DNA of 18,342 nt from Teratosphaeria epicoccoides (lineage: Eukaryota; Ascomycota; Dothideomycetes; Mycosphaerellales; Teratosphaeriaceae). The notes beneath the pieces are model-generated. The model did no database searches. It was not told the origin of the DNA and saw only the letters and a program-made list of their open reading frames with translations. Below, one piece after another: positions 1 through 8,367 of the stretch; the first letter of the stretch is position 1; each line of letters starts with the position of its first letter. The stretch covers positions 1-18,342 of the forward strand of contig JADDMT010000280.1 in assembly GCA_021401465.1 (NCBI GenBank), in the 5' to 3' direction. The position numbers and the translations under genes were made by a program.

Positions 1-2
1 AT

Positions 3-2679
3 ATGCGGCATCTAAGTATAGTGCTCGAACGGCTCCGCAAGTTCGCTCTCTACGCGAACCTAAAGAAGTGCTCATTCCTGACGGATAGGATTGAGTTTCT
101 CGGATACATCGTCTCTACGGAAGGAGTTATCATGGATGACCGAAGGGTGTCCGTAATCGCGGAGTAGCCGCAGCTAACTACCCTCCGAGAAGTGCAGGTG
201 TTCCTAGGATTCACTAACTTCTACTGCAGATTCATACGATCTTACTCAAAGATCGTGGCTCCCCTCACGGCCCTCGCAAAGGGCGCGGTTCGAGGAAAAA
301 AAGCCAGGGAAAGTGCCTTAGGAGGAGGCTTAGAGCAAGGCCTTCTCTGAACTTAAAGCAGCTTTTCAAACTACGCCTATACTTCGGCACTTTGACCCCG
401 CTGCGAAGATCCGGATAGAGACCGATGCTTCAAAATTCGCAATAGCCGCAATTATATCGCAGCTCTAGTCGCACGAAGGTAGTACGCGATAGTACCTGAT
501 TGCCTTCTAGTCGCGGAAGATGCAGGGCGCTAAGCTCAACTACGAGACTTACGACCAAGAGCTTTTAGCTATTGTTAACGGCTTCAAGGAGTACCGACAC
601 TACCTCGAAGGCGCAGCGCACCCTATTAAGGTACTCACTAACCATAACAACCTTCGCGGCTTCATGGGCGTGAAGCAGCTAAGTAGTCGGCAAGCAAGGT
701 AGGCGACTTTCCTCGCTAGCTTTGACTTCGTTATCTAGCATCGTTCCGGAAAGACGAATCCGGCCGACGGTCCTTCGTGACGACTAGACTACGACACTAG
801 GGAAGAGGGTGACTAACAGCTTCTCCCTACGCTGCAAACGAAGCTTGTAGTTTAGGGCGGCGATCTGTCGTTAGCTCCTCTTGTAGGTCGACTGCGGGTC
901 CAATGGGGCCCTACGGCCTCCGCTAGTGACGAACCCTCCTATCTAGCAGTTGTAGCGACCGTGTCTAGCTCGATCCATGCGGTAGTCAACCGGCTCACAT
1001 GCGGTAAGCATGCGATGTCTAAAGAACCCTTTGAAGAAGTCTCGAGACTTATTTAGCAGTTACAAGAGCGAGAACCGGAGTTAATCAATGAGGGTGTAGC
1101 CCTCTAGGACACTGTAGGCGGTCCGAAGTACTAGACCAAGTCAGGCGATTTGTGGTACTTTGACAATAGGCTCTACGTACCCGCTAACTGCGTACTCCGT
1201 TCGCAGCTCCTCTGTATTCATCATGACAATGAACTCGCGGGCCATTTTGGCGTAGAGAAGACAAACGCACTTCTCGGACGTAAATACTAGTAGCCTACGC
1301 TAGAACAGGATGTCTCTGACTATGTCAAATCCTGCCAGACGTGCCAGATTAGCAAATCTCGGCGCCATCGCCCCTACAGCAATGCTTAGGCGCTCCTACT
1401 ACCAGAGAGGCTATAGCAAGACTTGACCATGGATTTTATTACCGATTTGCTGCTAGCAAAGTAGAAAGGCGATGTGGTTAATGCTGTCCTTGTAGTAGTC
1501 GACTGATACTCGAAGATGAATATCTTCATCCTATGTACGAAAAAGTGCACAAGTAGCGAGCTTGCGCGGCTACTTCGCGACGAAGTCATACGGCGCTTCA
1601 GTGTCCCCTAAAGTATCCTATCGGATCGAGGTTCTGTCTTTACTAGTGAATACTAGCAAGAATTTGTGTTTGAAGCGTGTGTCAAGTACCGCCTAAGTAC
1701 AGCATTCTATCTACAGACTAATGGTCAGACTAAACGTATGAACTAGACTCTTGAGCAGTACCTTTGGTGCTACTACACTAAGAACCAGGATGCCTAGGCC
1801 GACGTAATTCCTATGGCGGAATTTGCAGTCAATAATAGCGTGCATGCTACTATGCGCATGTCGCTATTTCAGATTCTCTATGGCTTTAATCCAGAAATAC
1901 ACCCAGAACCGCCTCGGGACGAGTCTTCTAAGGAGAGGGTGCCGGCCGCCGCGGAATCAGCGCGGCGTATGCGCGAGGTACATTCGGTGCTAATAGAACA
2001 CTAGAAAAAGGCCTCAGAATCCCAGATTAAACATAATAACACCCGTGCTAAACCGATGTAGTACGTAGTTAGTACGAAGGTGTTACTGTTGACGAAGAAT
2101 CTCAAGCTGAAACTTCTGAGCAAGAAGATGACGCCAAGGTTCGTCGGACCCTTCTAGATACGCGACGCGATAGGCTCGCAGGCGTACTAGCTATCATTGC
2201 CATTGTCGTATCGTGTGCATGACGTCTTCTACGTATCTCTACTCGAACCATGGGTACAGCGCGAGGGCGAAGAGCCCGCGGACCTGATGCTAGTAGCAGA
2301 AGAGAACGAAGAGTAGGAAGTCGAGGGTATTAAGGACAGTATGCGGCGTAAGGGCGCAACGCACTATCTAGTGAAGTGGAAAGGATACCTACCTGAGTAC
2401 ACATAATAGGTTCCGGCCGAAGACTGCAAGAACGCTCTAGAAGCTATTCGTGAATTCGAAGAGCGGAGGAAGCGTAAGCAGGGCTTAAGAAGGTCGATTC
2501 GTAGGAAGATAAGGGTTCCGGAGCAGAATTCTTGACACGTGTATGTAGCGCATGACGCGCGAAGTGACAACAAGAAGCAAACGCCCTACTTATACATCAT
2601 TGATGCCTAAAGGCACACCTAGAATAAACCTAAGAAGAACAAGAGACATGCTTAGATTAGCTTCGTAGCTAATGCTTAG
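3..2679 (+). pseudogene. pol: pol (RT end, RNase H, integrase, chromodomain), copy A, RIP-degraded
   Basis: The frame starts at position 3 inside the RT domain. It shifts once, at an A-run of 7 (296-302) that is 6 in copy B, and then stays in one frame to TAG at 2677-2679. RNase H keeps its ETDAS motif (Asp codon 424-426). The integrase zinc site is intact: His codons 1219, 1222 and 1243, Cys codons 1333 and 1342. Of the DDE triad, Asp 1432 and Asp 1624 are present, but the Glu codon at 1732-1734 is AAA (Lys) where copy B has GAA. Unlike copy B, this copy keeps the complete GPY/F region (about 2040-2260, FVGPF, HVSLLEPW-like). The chromodomain (about 2311-2470) has EVEGI and YLVKWKGY, but its first Trp is TAG. 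Many Gln and Trp codons are TAG or TAA. The protein would be inactive. Confidence 0.95.
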
Positions 2680-2696
2680 CGACTACTAGTCAGGGG

Positions 2697-2701
2697 CTTC
2701 C
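2697..2701. repeat. Target-site duplication CTTCC, left side of solo LTR
   Basis: CTTCC precedes the solo LTR and recurs directly after it at 3192-3196. Copy B has a single CTTCC at the same place (about 16607-16611), so it is the unoccupied target. Confidence 0.92.
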
Positions 2702-3191
2702 TGTCATGAGTGTCAGGAGTACTGTCCGGAGTACTGTAGGATACAGGATCATGTAGGTCCTAAGTGCTATGAGTCATAGTACCGTCATGGGAGTACTATG
2801 AGTTATAGGCATAGTCATAGAAGAAAGGATCTGTCATGTGAGGACAGATCCCCGGATCTGTAGGGTTAGTCTACAGATCTATAGGCTTGCAAGGAAGAAG
2901 GGATCTGTCACGTGATGACAGACCCTTAGATCTGTGGGGTTAGTCCACAGATCTACAGACACGGATCTGTCGGGTCTGTCGACAGATCTAACAGAGCTGC
3001 TCTGTCGCTCTCTAGTATATAGGGATAGCTTTAGGACAGGCAGTTAGGAGCTTCGTGCTTAATCTCAATTCAATCCTCTCTTGCTTAGAGGAGAGTCAGT
3101 TACAAGGTCAACTGCCATTGTCGATATTCTTCATAGCTCCTAAGTCTAACACCTAGTCACCTTCCTGCTATCGGCACCTACCCTTATGACA
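2702..3191 (+). mobile_element. Solo LTR of a second, unrelated retrotransposon (490 bp)
   Basis: The sequence begins TGTCATGAG and ends CTTATGACA, which are inverted ends matching at 8 of 9 positions and bounded by TG and CA. It is flanked by the 5-bp duplication CTTCC. Copy B lacks it exactly, with one CTTCC at the junction. A TATA-like TATATAG at 3016-3022 about 170 bp from the right end suggests plus orientation, with U3 to the left. The left half holds tandem, hairpin-forming repeats of GGATCTGTC type (listed separately). It has no relation to the 360-bp LTRs of the host element. It is probably left over from recombination between the two LTRs of a full element, because no internal region or second LTR is present. 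Confidence 0.92.
2827..2990. repeat. Tandem hairpin repeats inside the solo LTR
   Basis: Two related units start at 2827 and 2901, followed by a third partial unit near 2963. Each begins GGATCTGTC and contains inverted repeats. GGATCTGTC pairs with GACAGATCC around a 7-nt loop in the first unit. AGATCTGTGG pairs with CCACAGATCT around a 7-nt loop in the second. CACGTG lies in the loop of the second unit's first hairpin. Such repeats in U3 often bind regulators, but no function can be read directly. Confidence 0.75.
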
Positions 3192-3196
3192 CTTCC
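3192..3196. repeat. Target-site duplication CTTCC, right side of solo LTR
   Basis: This is the second copy of the 5-bp duplication; the copy-A sequence resumes immediately after it with TGAC, as in copy B. Confidence 0.92.
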
Positions 3197-3795
3197 TGAC
3201 TAAACCCGAAGCAGGAGAGTCTTTCTTGTTGCGGTCTACTAGGGACTGCCTACCTGCACGGGGTCTACTAAACACCCTAAAGCGACCATGAGTAACGGGG
3301 GTAGCAACGCCATGAAGAGAGGCCGGCATCTTCTTCTTTAGTAGGTTGCGAGGGAGCTCGTCTTCGGAGCCTATAGTAGCTAGAGAACTAGTGACACCCT
3401 CACCGCGCCTAGTCGCGACGACTACCTCATCCTTAGCATCAGAAGGCGAAGAGACTCGAGCGCGCTTGCGGCTGTCACGCTCGGCCCTCGAGATCATCTT
3501 GCGCTTCTTGACACGAGTGTCGACTACATCATCGGACTTAGTGTCTCCCTCAGGCGTAACCGGTACAGTGACACTACGGCGCGAAGGGATCACGTTAGGA
3601 CCGAAGGTATCCTGAGCGTCGTCATCCTCCTCATCCTCAAAGATCTGGCCTAGAGGCTTGTGCCTTAGCGTCTTGACAGACGTAGTGCGGGTCGCAAGCA
3701 GGGAAGGCTCGGCTTCCTTGTCGCTAACCTTAATTTCGGCCCTGGCCCTCTTCTTCTTCTTAGACAGTAGCGTCAAGGCGGCGTAGGCGGCGGCG

Positions 3796-3846
3796 CTACA
3801 ATGTGTTAGCTGTACGCACGCGACAGGATTCGAGTAAGTAACTTAC
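3796..3846 (-). other. Candidate 51-nt intron in antisense gene, copy A
   Basis: On the minus strand it begins GTAAGT (3846-3841), has a branch-site match GCTAAC (3810-3805) and ends TTGTAG at 3796. Length and signals are typical of filamentous fungi. It is a multiple of three. In this copy the donor creates an in-frame TAA that splicing would remove. In copy B the donor reads GTACGT and the frame is open through it, so retention is also possible. Confidence 0.6.
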
Positions 3847-4820
3847 GGCTTAGTCCTCGGGACCGGCTTAGAGGCAGGCTGCCTCTCGGTACGGCGCTAG
3901 GGCGTGGCCTTAGCGGCGGGAGCGGCGAATTGCTTGATGACCTTCTTGCGGATCATCCGCGTTTCGAAGTCATCGTTAATAGAGGCAAGGGCCCCGAGTT
4001 GCTAACGCTGACGGCTAGTCGGATACTTCTCGACGCCAACGTTAGCCTAGCGGAAAAGTCAGCATTTTATACTTAGAGGGTACCCGCACTGTATGCGTAC
4101 TATGGCGAAGGTCTCGACCCTAACAGTTAGCACCTTCAAGATCTTCTAGACTAAGTCTGCGATTAGACCTAGACAAACGTTTTCGCCTGTTAGCAGAGAG
4201 TCGAAGCGAACACTGCTGTGAGAACGGTTAGCAGTCGCGGTGAAGCACGAGAGGGCGCCGAGCAGGTAGGCGAGTGCCTCGCGGTACTTAGCCTGTAGCC
4301 TGTTCATAGTCGGAGTACCTTCGGCAATCCCCTCGTCGCGCGTACTCTAGAAGTCATCGATGTTACAGCAGAGCTAGTTGTACTCGCTATACACCTCTTT
4401 AGGGAGGTCTTGGCATTTTTGATGCTTGCCATTACAGTTGACACAATTACGGTAGACACTGCCCTTGTCAAATCCGCTAACGCAGATCTCGGCTACGCTT
4501 CGGTTAGTACAAGTCACGCATACCTCGCGGGTAGGGGACGCCTTACTAACACGCGGAGGAGAGATGTGTGCAGCTTGGCTACTAAGGTTGTCGAGGCATC
4601 GTTAACACGAGCGACAATCGCGGGCAGAGCGAGTAGCGTCGAACTTAGTCTGCAGCACATGAGCCATTATAGCTAAGACGGGTTGATTGATCTTGATTGA
4701 TTAATTGAAGAAGAAGGAGCTCCGGTACAGACCCGCAGACATAGCGAGGCGCAAGCTAAGCGAAGTAGGAGCGGAGGTCGATGTTAGTATCTTAGAACAG
4801 GAAAGTTTAGGAAGCGACGA

Positions 4821-4830
4821 GGTTTTTATA
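4821..4830 (-). promoter_or_regulatory. TATA box for the antisense gene, copy A
   Basis: On the minus strand this reads TATAAAAACC, about 155 bp upstream of the antisense ATG. It is identical in copy B (18234-18243). Its position and strand fit an internal promoter driving the antisense gene. Confidence 0.55.
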
Positions 4831-5451
4831 CCCTCTGACAGCCCCCCTGTTGCCTACCGCAACCGTTGAGCTAGTGACTCGAACTACATGCGTAGAGTAC
4901 CTGCCTTTAGTTGACTTATAAGGGGACCGAATGATGTAATAACGGATAACGCGGCCGTCACGCATGTGCGCCGACTGCACTCGTGCTAGCCTACTAGCAT
5001 GGAAATGTAGCGAGGCCCGCGCTAGGAGCGCGCTCCTGCCGTTTCGAGCGGCGCGCGCAGAGCGTCCGCGTACTTTCCTACTACCCCGAGGTTCTGCGAC
5101 ACGTTCTTCACGGTCACGACTAAATAGGGACGGCCAAGCTACTTGGCGAGGCCGGCGCGCATGCTCGCCCTATAATTTCAAGGATTGACCGAAGTACGTA
5201 CTTGTGGTTTCCTGATATCTTAATCCGCATGTGAAGCAAAGGTGTTACGAAGCCGCCTAACATGTAACAGATTAAAACCCGCCCGAGTTAGCAGCCTCTG
5301 CCCCGTACTCGCTACGAAGGTGTTAAGGTATACGCATGACACATGTTACGCAGGCTACCTACCTATTCACCCTTGCGCGGTGTGAGCGTGCTACATCCCG
5401 TACCCTATATGTTCTGCGTGCGTCACTTAGTAAGGCTAGGGACATCCTCAT
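4831..5451. other. Untranslated 3' region of the element, copy A
   Basis: This interval lies between the antisense promoter and the polypurine tract. I see no supported coding frame: the short open stretches near 4964-5188 and 5336-5596 resemble nothing I know, and the second runs into the LTR. It contains a perfect 14-bp palindrome, AGGAGCGCGCTCCT, at 5024-5037 in a GC-rich stretch. Copy B runs out of the window near its start, so conservation cannot be judged. Confidence 0.6.
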
Positions 5452-5465
5452 AGGAGGAGGGGCAG
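5452..5465 (+). promoter_or_regulatory. Polypurine tract, copy A
   Basis: AGGAGGAGGGGCAG directly abuts the 3' LTR. It is purine-only except for one C, and it sits where the plus-strand primer of reverse transcription is generated. This supports placing the LTR start at 5466. Confidence 0.82.
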
Positions 5466-5825
5466 TAATACGGTTGATACTAGGGGACTATTTGAACCGC
5501 ATGGGTTCTAATGGCCGCCCTTGGCATGCAGTGACCCTGCCACATATGGCAAGGGGGTCCTTCGTACATACGTTAGCTCGTATGTCGTCCAAGTAGGATC
5601 AGTTGTCGACGTAGGACGCCCCTACGTCGCTGACCCTACGGTACCCCTACGGGGTTAGGCTCAGACATGCTTTCCCTAATTAAGGAGCGTCGGGGGTTAT
5701 AAGCACCCTTAGCGCTACCTCTGCGATAAGCAGAAAGCAGCGCTGTCTTGTACCTACTAAAAGGTCGGATTACTCTGTCACACTGCGAGATATTTTCATA
5801 TCATATAGCACACACATCTATATCA
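5466..5825 (+). repeat. 3' LTR of copy A (360 bp)
   Basis: It matches the LTR at 11124-11483 over all 360 bp with 12 differences: 11 transitions and one transversion. The ends are TAATA and TATCA; the other copy starts TGATA, so the canonical TG has become TA, a RIP-type change. TGATA and TATCA are perfect inverted ends. Inside are a TATA box (TATAAG, 5698-5703) and, about 30 nt further, AGAAAGCAG (5732-5740), the probable RNA start and self-primer. Confidence 0.95.
5698..5703 (+). promoter_or_regulatory. LTR TATA box, copy A
   Basis: TATAAG is conserved in both LTRs. The sequence 30-35 nt downstream is the 9-mer complementary to the primer binding site, which is the expected position for the RNA 5' end. 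Confidence 0.6.
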
Positions 5826-5829
5826 CATG
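5826..5829. repeat. CATG abutting the 3' LTR of copy A (candidate target duplication)
   Basis: The same CATG abuts the 5' LTR of copy B at 11120-11123. Four bases alone are weak evidence, but the reading frame also joins across this point. Confidence 0.55.
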
Positions 5830-5993
5830 ACTACTATGACCTTTTAATGCCTTGCTATAGCCTATGTAGTATAGTATGCGCTATGAAGCTATTGTCGACG
5901 TAGTGTGTTACAAAGGCTACGGCGCTCATAGACGCGTTAATCACCATAAACACCCGACCCCTAGAAAGGTACGCGTGCCGCGCGGGTAGCTGA
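5829..5993 (+). pseudogene. 3' end of a small unrecognised gene split by the retrotransposon
   Basis: Read from the last base of CATG, this frame gives a coherent stretch of about 54 codons ending in TGA at 5991-5993. It has one RIP-type internal stop, TAG near 5907. It continues exactly, in phase, the frame that ends at 11123 beside copy B (10826-11123). Joined across one CATG, the gene would be 154 codons. Segments include DYYDLLMPC and ALIDALITINTRPLERY. The family is unknown to me. No start lies in this piece; the 5' part is known only from the other flank. Confidence 0.5.
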
Positions 5994-6123
5994 TTGCTAC
6001 TCGGACGGTTCATCCTGTTAGCTAGCTATGCGTAGTTAGGGTTAGTGTTTAGGTTAATGGAAGAATCGAGTGTTATTAGAGTGTAGTAGTAAAGGAGGGC
6101 CTAGAGTAGACGAAAATGGATGT

Positions 6124-6140
6124 GCTAGGAGTATACTAGC
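6124..6140 (-). repeat. 17-bp palindrome, copy 1 (one mismatch)
   Basis: The sequence GCTAGGAGTATACTAGC, followed by GG, has 7-bp arms around a 3-nt centre with one arm mismatch. It is the inverse of the copies at 6323 and 6425. Confidence 0.7.
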
Positions 6141-6322
6141 GGCAGTTATATTAGCTAACTCATTCTGTTAATCGCAGGCAGTACGAGCGCTATTTTAGCT
6201 AGGAATCCTGAATTTCGAGTAGTTTCATATATAAATCTAAAGTGTATAGTATTCATATGCATAGAGTCATACCCTCTATTACTAGCGGCTTAGATGTGTA
6301 GTGTAGACGTAGTAGGAGTGCC

Positions 6323-6339
6323 GCTAGTATACTACTAGC
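6323..6339 (+). repeat. 17-bp palindrome, copy 2
   Basis: GCTAGTA, TAC, TACTAGC: perfect 7-bp inverted arms with a 3-nt centre, preceded by CC and followed by A, as in copy 3. Confidence 0.8.
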
Positions 6340-6424
6340 AGTCGTTGTCTGTCGATTATAAGGGTTTAAAACGTGTAGTAGCGATCTATAGGTCAGACCT
6401 TGACGTAGTAGTAGTAGACGTACC

Positions 6425-6441
6425 GCTAGTATACTACTAGC
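6425..6441 (+). repeat. 17-bp palindrome, copy 3
   Basis: Identical to copy 2, including the flanking CC before and A after. Confidence 0.8.
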
Positions 6442-6610
6442 ATTTAGTAGTTGTCAAGTACATTCGAACGGACGAGATGATTAGTGTTATGCATATACTC
6501 TATTAGATGAGGTGCTTGTGTAGTCGCTATCTGAAACGATACTGCTCGCGCACGACTACTAGCATTACTCTATCACAAGATTGCAGTTAAACCCTAGTTA
6601 ATCTGTTATC

Positions 6611-7324
6611 TTACGCTAGCCTGCGTAGCCCGTACGATCCTATGCCTCTCTACTCGCCCTGATCATCGCGCATGGTATTAATGAAGTCGTCACTAGTCTG
6701 CTAACAGTTCATAGTCTACTCTCCGAATTAGCTCTATGGCGTAACCTAGTAAAATCTCATTGCCTCTGTTAATCGCGCTAACTACATCAATCTAGTGCGA
6801 CTAACCCTACTACAGGCTTGCCTAGTCGACTACTGTTTTAAGTTGTCATCTAGTATCATGATAGCGTTAGCAGGTACAAGAGTTACGCTACTCTCAATTT
6901 TGTTCATAGTCGATATAAGCAACTAAGGGTCGTCTTAGTAGCCTTTAATAATAGGATTAGTAGTCACGAAGTCCCCTACAATCATGGCCTTATCTTTCGG
7001 CCTGTAATCTAGCCAGATGAACCTAGCTATCTTGTTAAATCTGTCTAGGATGTGACCGTTCTCTACTACCTACTAGAGATACTAGTCAAAGTCAGTACAT
7101 GTTAGGCAAGGAAACAGTTGCCTTGCGCGTATAGGCTCGAGTATCCTGTTCCTATATGCGTGTCTTAAGTGCCACAATTATTAGGACCCTAGCGTCTAGA
7201 TCATGCCTGCTATAGATAGTGTCGTAGCGGACTAGAAGATAGACAATGCGGCGTCGCATATACGACGGCTACGGCTATGGCAATAAGGTGCGAAAAGCGC
7301 GGAAGGGTCCGCTACATCTTTTAT
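6611..7324 (-). pseudogene. Decayed gene, C-terminal part weakly like an SNF2-family helicase
   Basis: One minus-strand frame stays coherent from about 7324 to a stop TAA at 6613-6611, broken only by TAG and TAA at probable Gln positions. Near its end it reads QDDP, LLISTMNK, SSVTLVPANAIMILDD, then QACSRVSR. In order and spacing this resembles helicase motifs V and VI of SNF2 proteins (a GxxLxxA segment, then QAxxRxxR). Upstream, KAMIVGDF could be the strand preceding motif V. I could not find a Walker A or DEAH box, so the N-terminal ATPase lobe is missing, on another exon or too decayed. A TGA lies just upstream, and CTGAC followed by TTCAG looks like an intron end at 7325. It is divergent from the gene at 8368. 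The family call is tentative; being coding is much more certain. Confidence 0.4.
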
Positions 7325-7429
7325 CTGAAGTCAGCCAAGAGACTAACGAGTATAAACAACGCGTGTTTCGAGTAATCCTGACATCTGTAATTTAAATAGA
7401 CACGATATAGGCATAGCCCGAACGATGAG

Positions 7430-7700
7430 TGTGCGTGTTTCCTCGACAAGAACCTCTAAGACCTAGCGCGGCACAATTTACAAACCTAAGGCACTATAAC
7501 AGCAGAGTATAGGCATAATCGAAGTAGGCCTTATACTTCGACACGACGATTACCTACGCCTGTACGCTGCGTTAGAAGAACAGATAGAGTAGCTTAGCCT
7601 ACTTGGCTAAATTGCGCGGTCGATAGTAGCGAAGGAGCGCATGTTCTAGGAAACGAGCGCCTTCTTTAGTAGTAGCAGGGAATTGTAACTTAAATTCCTG
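7430..7700 (-). pseudogene. Coding-like stretch, probable upstream exon of the SNF2-like gene
   Basis: In a different minus-strand frame from the segment below it, about 90 codons read as plausible protein (for example EFKLQFPATTKEGARFLEHA, then VIVVSKYKAYFDYAYTLL). The only stops are RIP-type TAG or TAA at likely Gln positions. It lies in the right place to be an upstream exon of the gene ending at 6611, with an intron or frameshift between them. I do not recognise a domain. Confidence 0.35.
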
Positions 7701-8367
7701 GCGACAGCAGAGGCGTTATAGACACGAGCAGGGGAGGTTAGTTTTCGGCATCTACTATACAAGATATCGTCAAACTATTAGCGGCGGACAGTCTAGAAGT
7801 CGACAATTACCTGGGGTTAACACGAAGGTAGTATGGCTGTTATAGTTTAAACGCGGCTTGAAGGCCTTTAGAATAATACGTACAGGATATTCTCTCGCAT
7901 GTAGAACGAATCTTACTACTGTATACGCAGGATCTACCGCAGAGCAACTACATCCGTTAGGCTATATTGTATAGGCAGACGTGCTATATAGCGCGGATGT
8001 TTCATGGTACCTATACTAGCTATCATTAAAGAATCAATGCTAACCGAGGCTAGTTCTACTAGCGGTATTTTAATAGCATACCGCTAGCAAGCTAAAAGTA
8101 CCGCCGGCTAATAGGGAAGCGCAATTTCAGGGGTAGCCGAATTTAGATGACGCTCGCGCGTCGCAAGATACTGTAAACATCGCGTCCTCTCCTTCTTCTG
8201 CATTAATAGACGCTATGTAGCTACATTAGACAGTAACTCGTAGTATGTACATATTTACATGCTATAGATATTATCCTTTACTAACCTGCTACTAGACCTA
8301 CACGACCGAGAAGGATATATCGCACTCTGTTCTCTGCTAATCCTTTAAGTCGCGTCCTTCTTTAATC
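7701..8367. other. Upstream region between two divergent decayed genes
   Basis: No convincing frame extends through this stretch, though the part near 7700-8000 may hold more of the minus-strand gene. It is AT-rich toward 8230-8370 and has half-sites of the palindrome (ACTAGCGGTA near 8060, TACCGCTAGC near 8083). It would have carried the promoters of both genes. Confidence 0.4.

Larger units (their letters stand above)
2676..4667 (-). pseudogene. Antisense accessory gene, copy A, interrupted by solo LTR
   Basis: The gene runs opposite to gag-pol, from ATG at 4667-4665 to a stop TAA at 2678-2676 that overlaps the pol stop. Without the inserted LTR and a 51-nt intron it would be about 481 codons. 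The N-terminus is Cys-rich, with Cys at residues 18, 21, 24, 50, 53, 62, 75, 78 and 85 in CxxC pairs and a final CxxCx6C, which suggests zinc binding. The C-terminal half has an acidic run (EDEEDDD, about residues 327-333) and basic clusters (KKKKR near 285, KKRK near 370, RKRAR), which resemble nuclear localization signals. I do not recognise the family. RIP stops occur, for example in the first Cys cluster and at 4371-4369. The 490-bp LTR replaces the last residues with LTR-encoded ones. A nuclear, nucleic-acid-binding role is inference only. Confidence 0.75.
1..5825 (+). mobile_element. Ty3/gypsy chromovirus, copy A (5'-truncated by window edge)
   Basis: This is the 3' part of an LTR retrotransposon. 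In order it shows the end of reverse transcriptase, RNase H, integrase, GPY/F module, chromodomain, a convergent antisense gene, an untranslated tail, a polypurine tract and the 3' LTR. It aligns base for base with copy B from position 6 (copy B about 13967) to 4929 (copy B 18342). The exceptions are a 495-bp solo-LTR insertion here, a 53-bp deletion in copy B and two single-base indels. Nearly all substitutions between the copies are transitions in CpA/TpG context, which is the RIP pattern. The 5' half lies outside the window. Confidence 0.95.
5994..6610. other. Non-coding stretch with palindromic motifs
   Basis: No supported gene is visible. The stretch is AT-rich and carries three of the four copies of a 17-bp palindrome (listed separately), plus a half-site (TACTAGCGGC) near 6283. 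It lies between the ends of the split gene and the SNF2-like gene. Confidence 0.55.

Noticed and set aside
3346..3615. Plus-strand open frame, also seen at 16760-17029
   Set aside because: It is the complement of the Ser/Arg/Lys-rich part of the antisense gene. Its conservation follows from the repeat, and it has no protein-like motifs.
4964..5188. Plus-strand open frame of 74 codons with Cys near its start
   Set aside because: It lies in the untranslated tail, is low-complexity (Arg/Ala/Ser-rich from GC-rich DNA) and has no recognisable motif or promoter.
5336..5596. Open frame running into the 3' LTR
   Set aside because: It crosses the polypurine tract and LTR boundary, so it is a chance frame.
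6036..6045. Telomere-like TTAGGGTTAG
   Set aside because: There is only about one and a half units of TTAGGG, with no array nearby.
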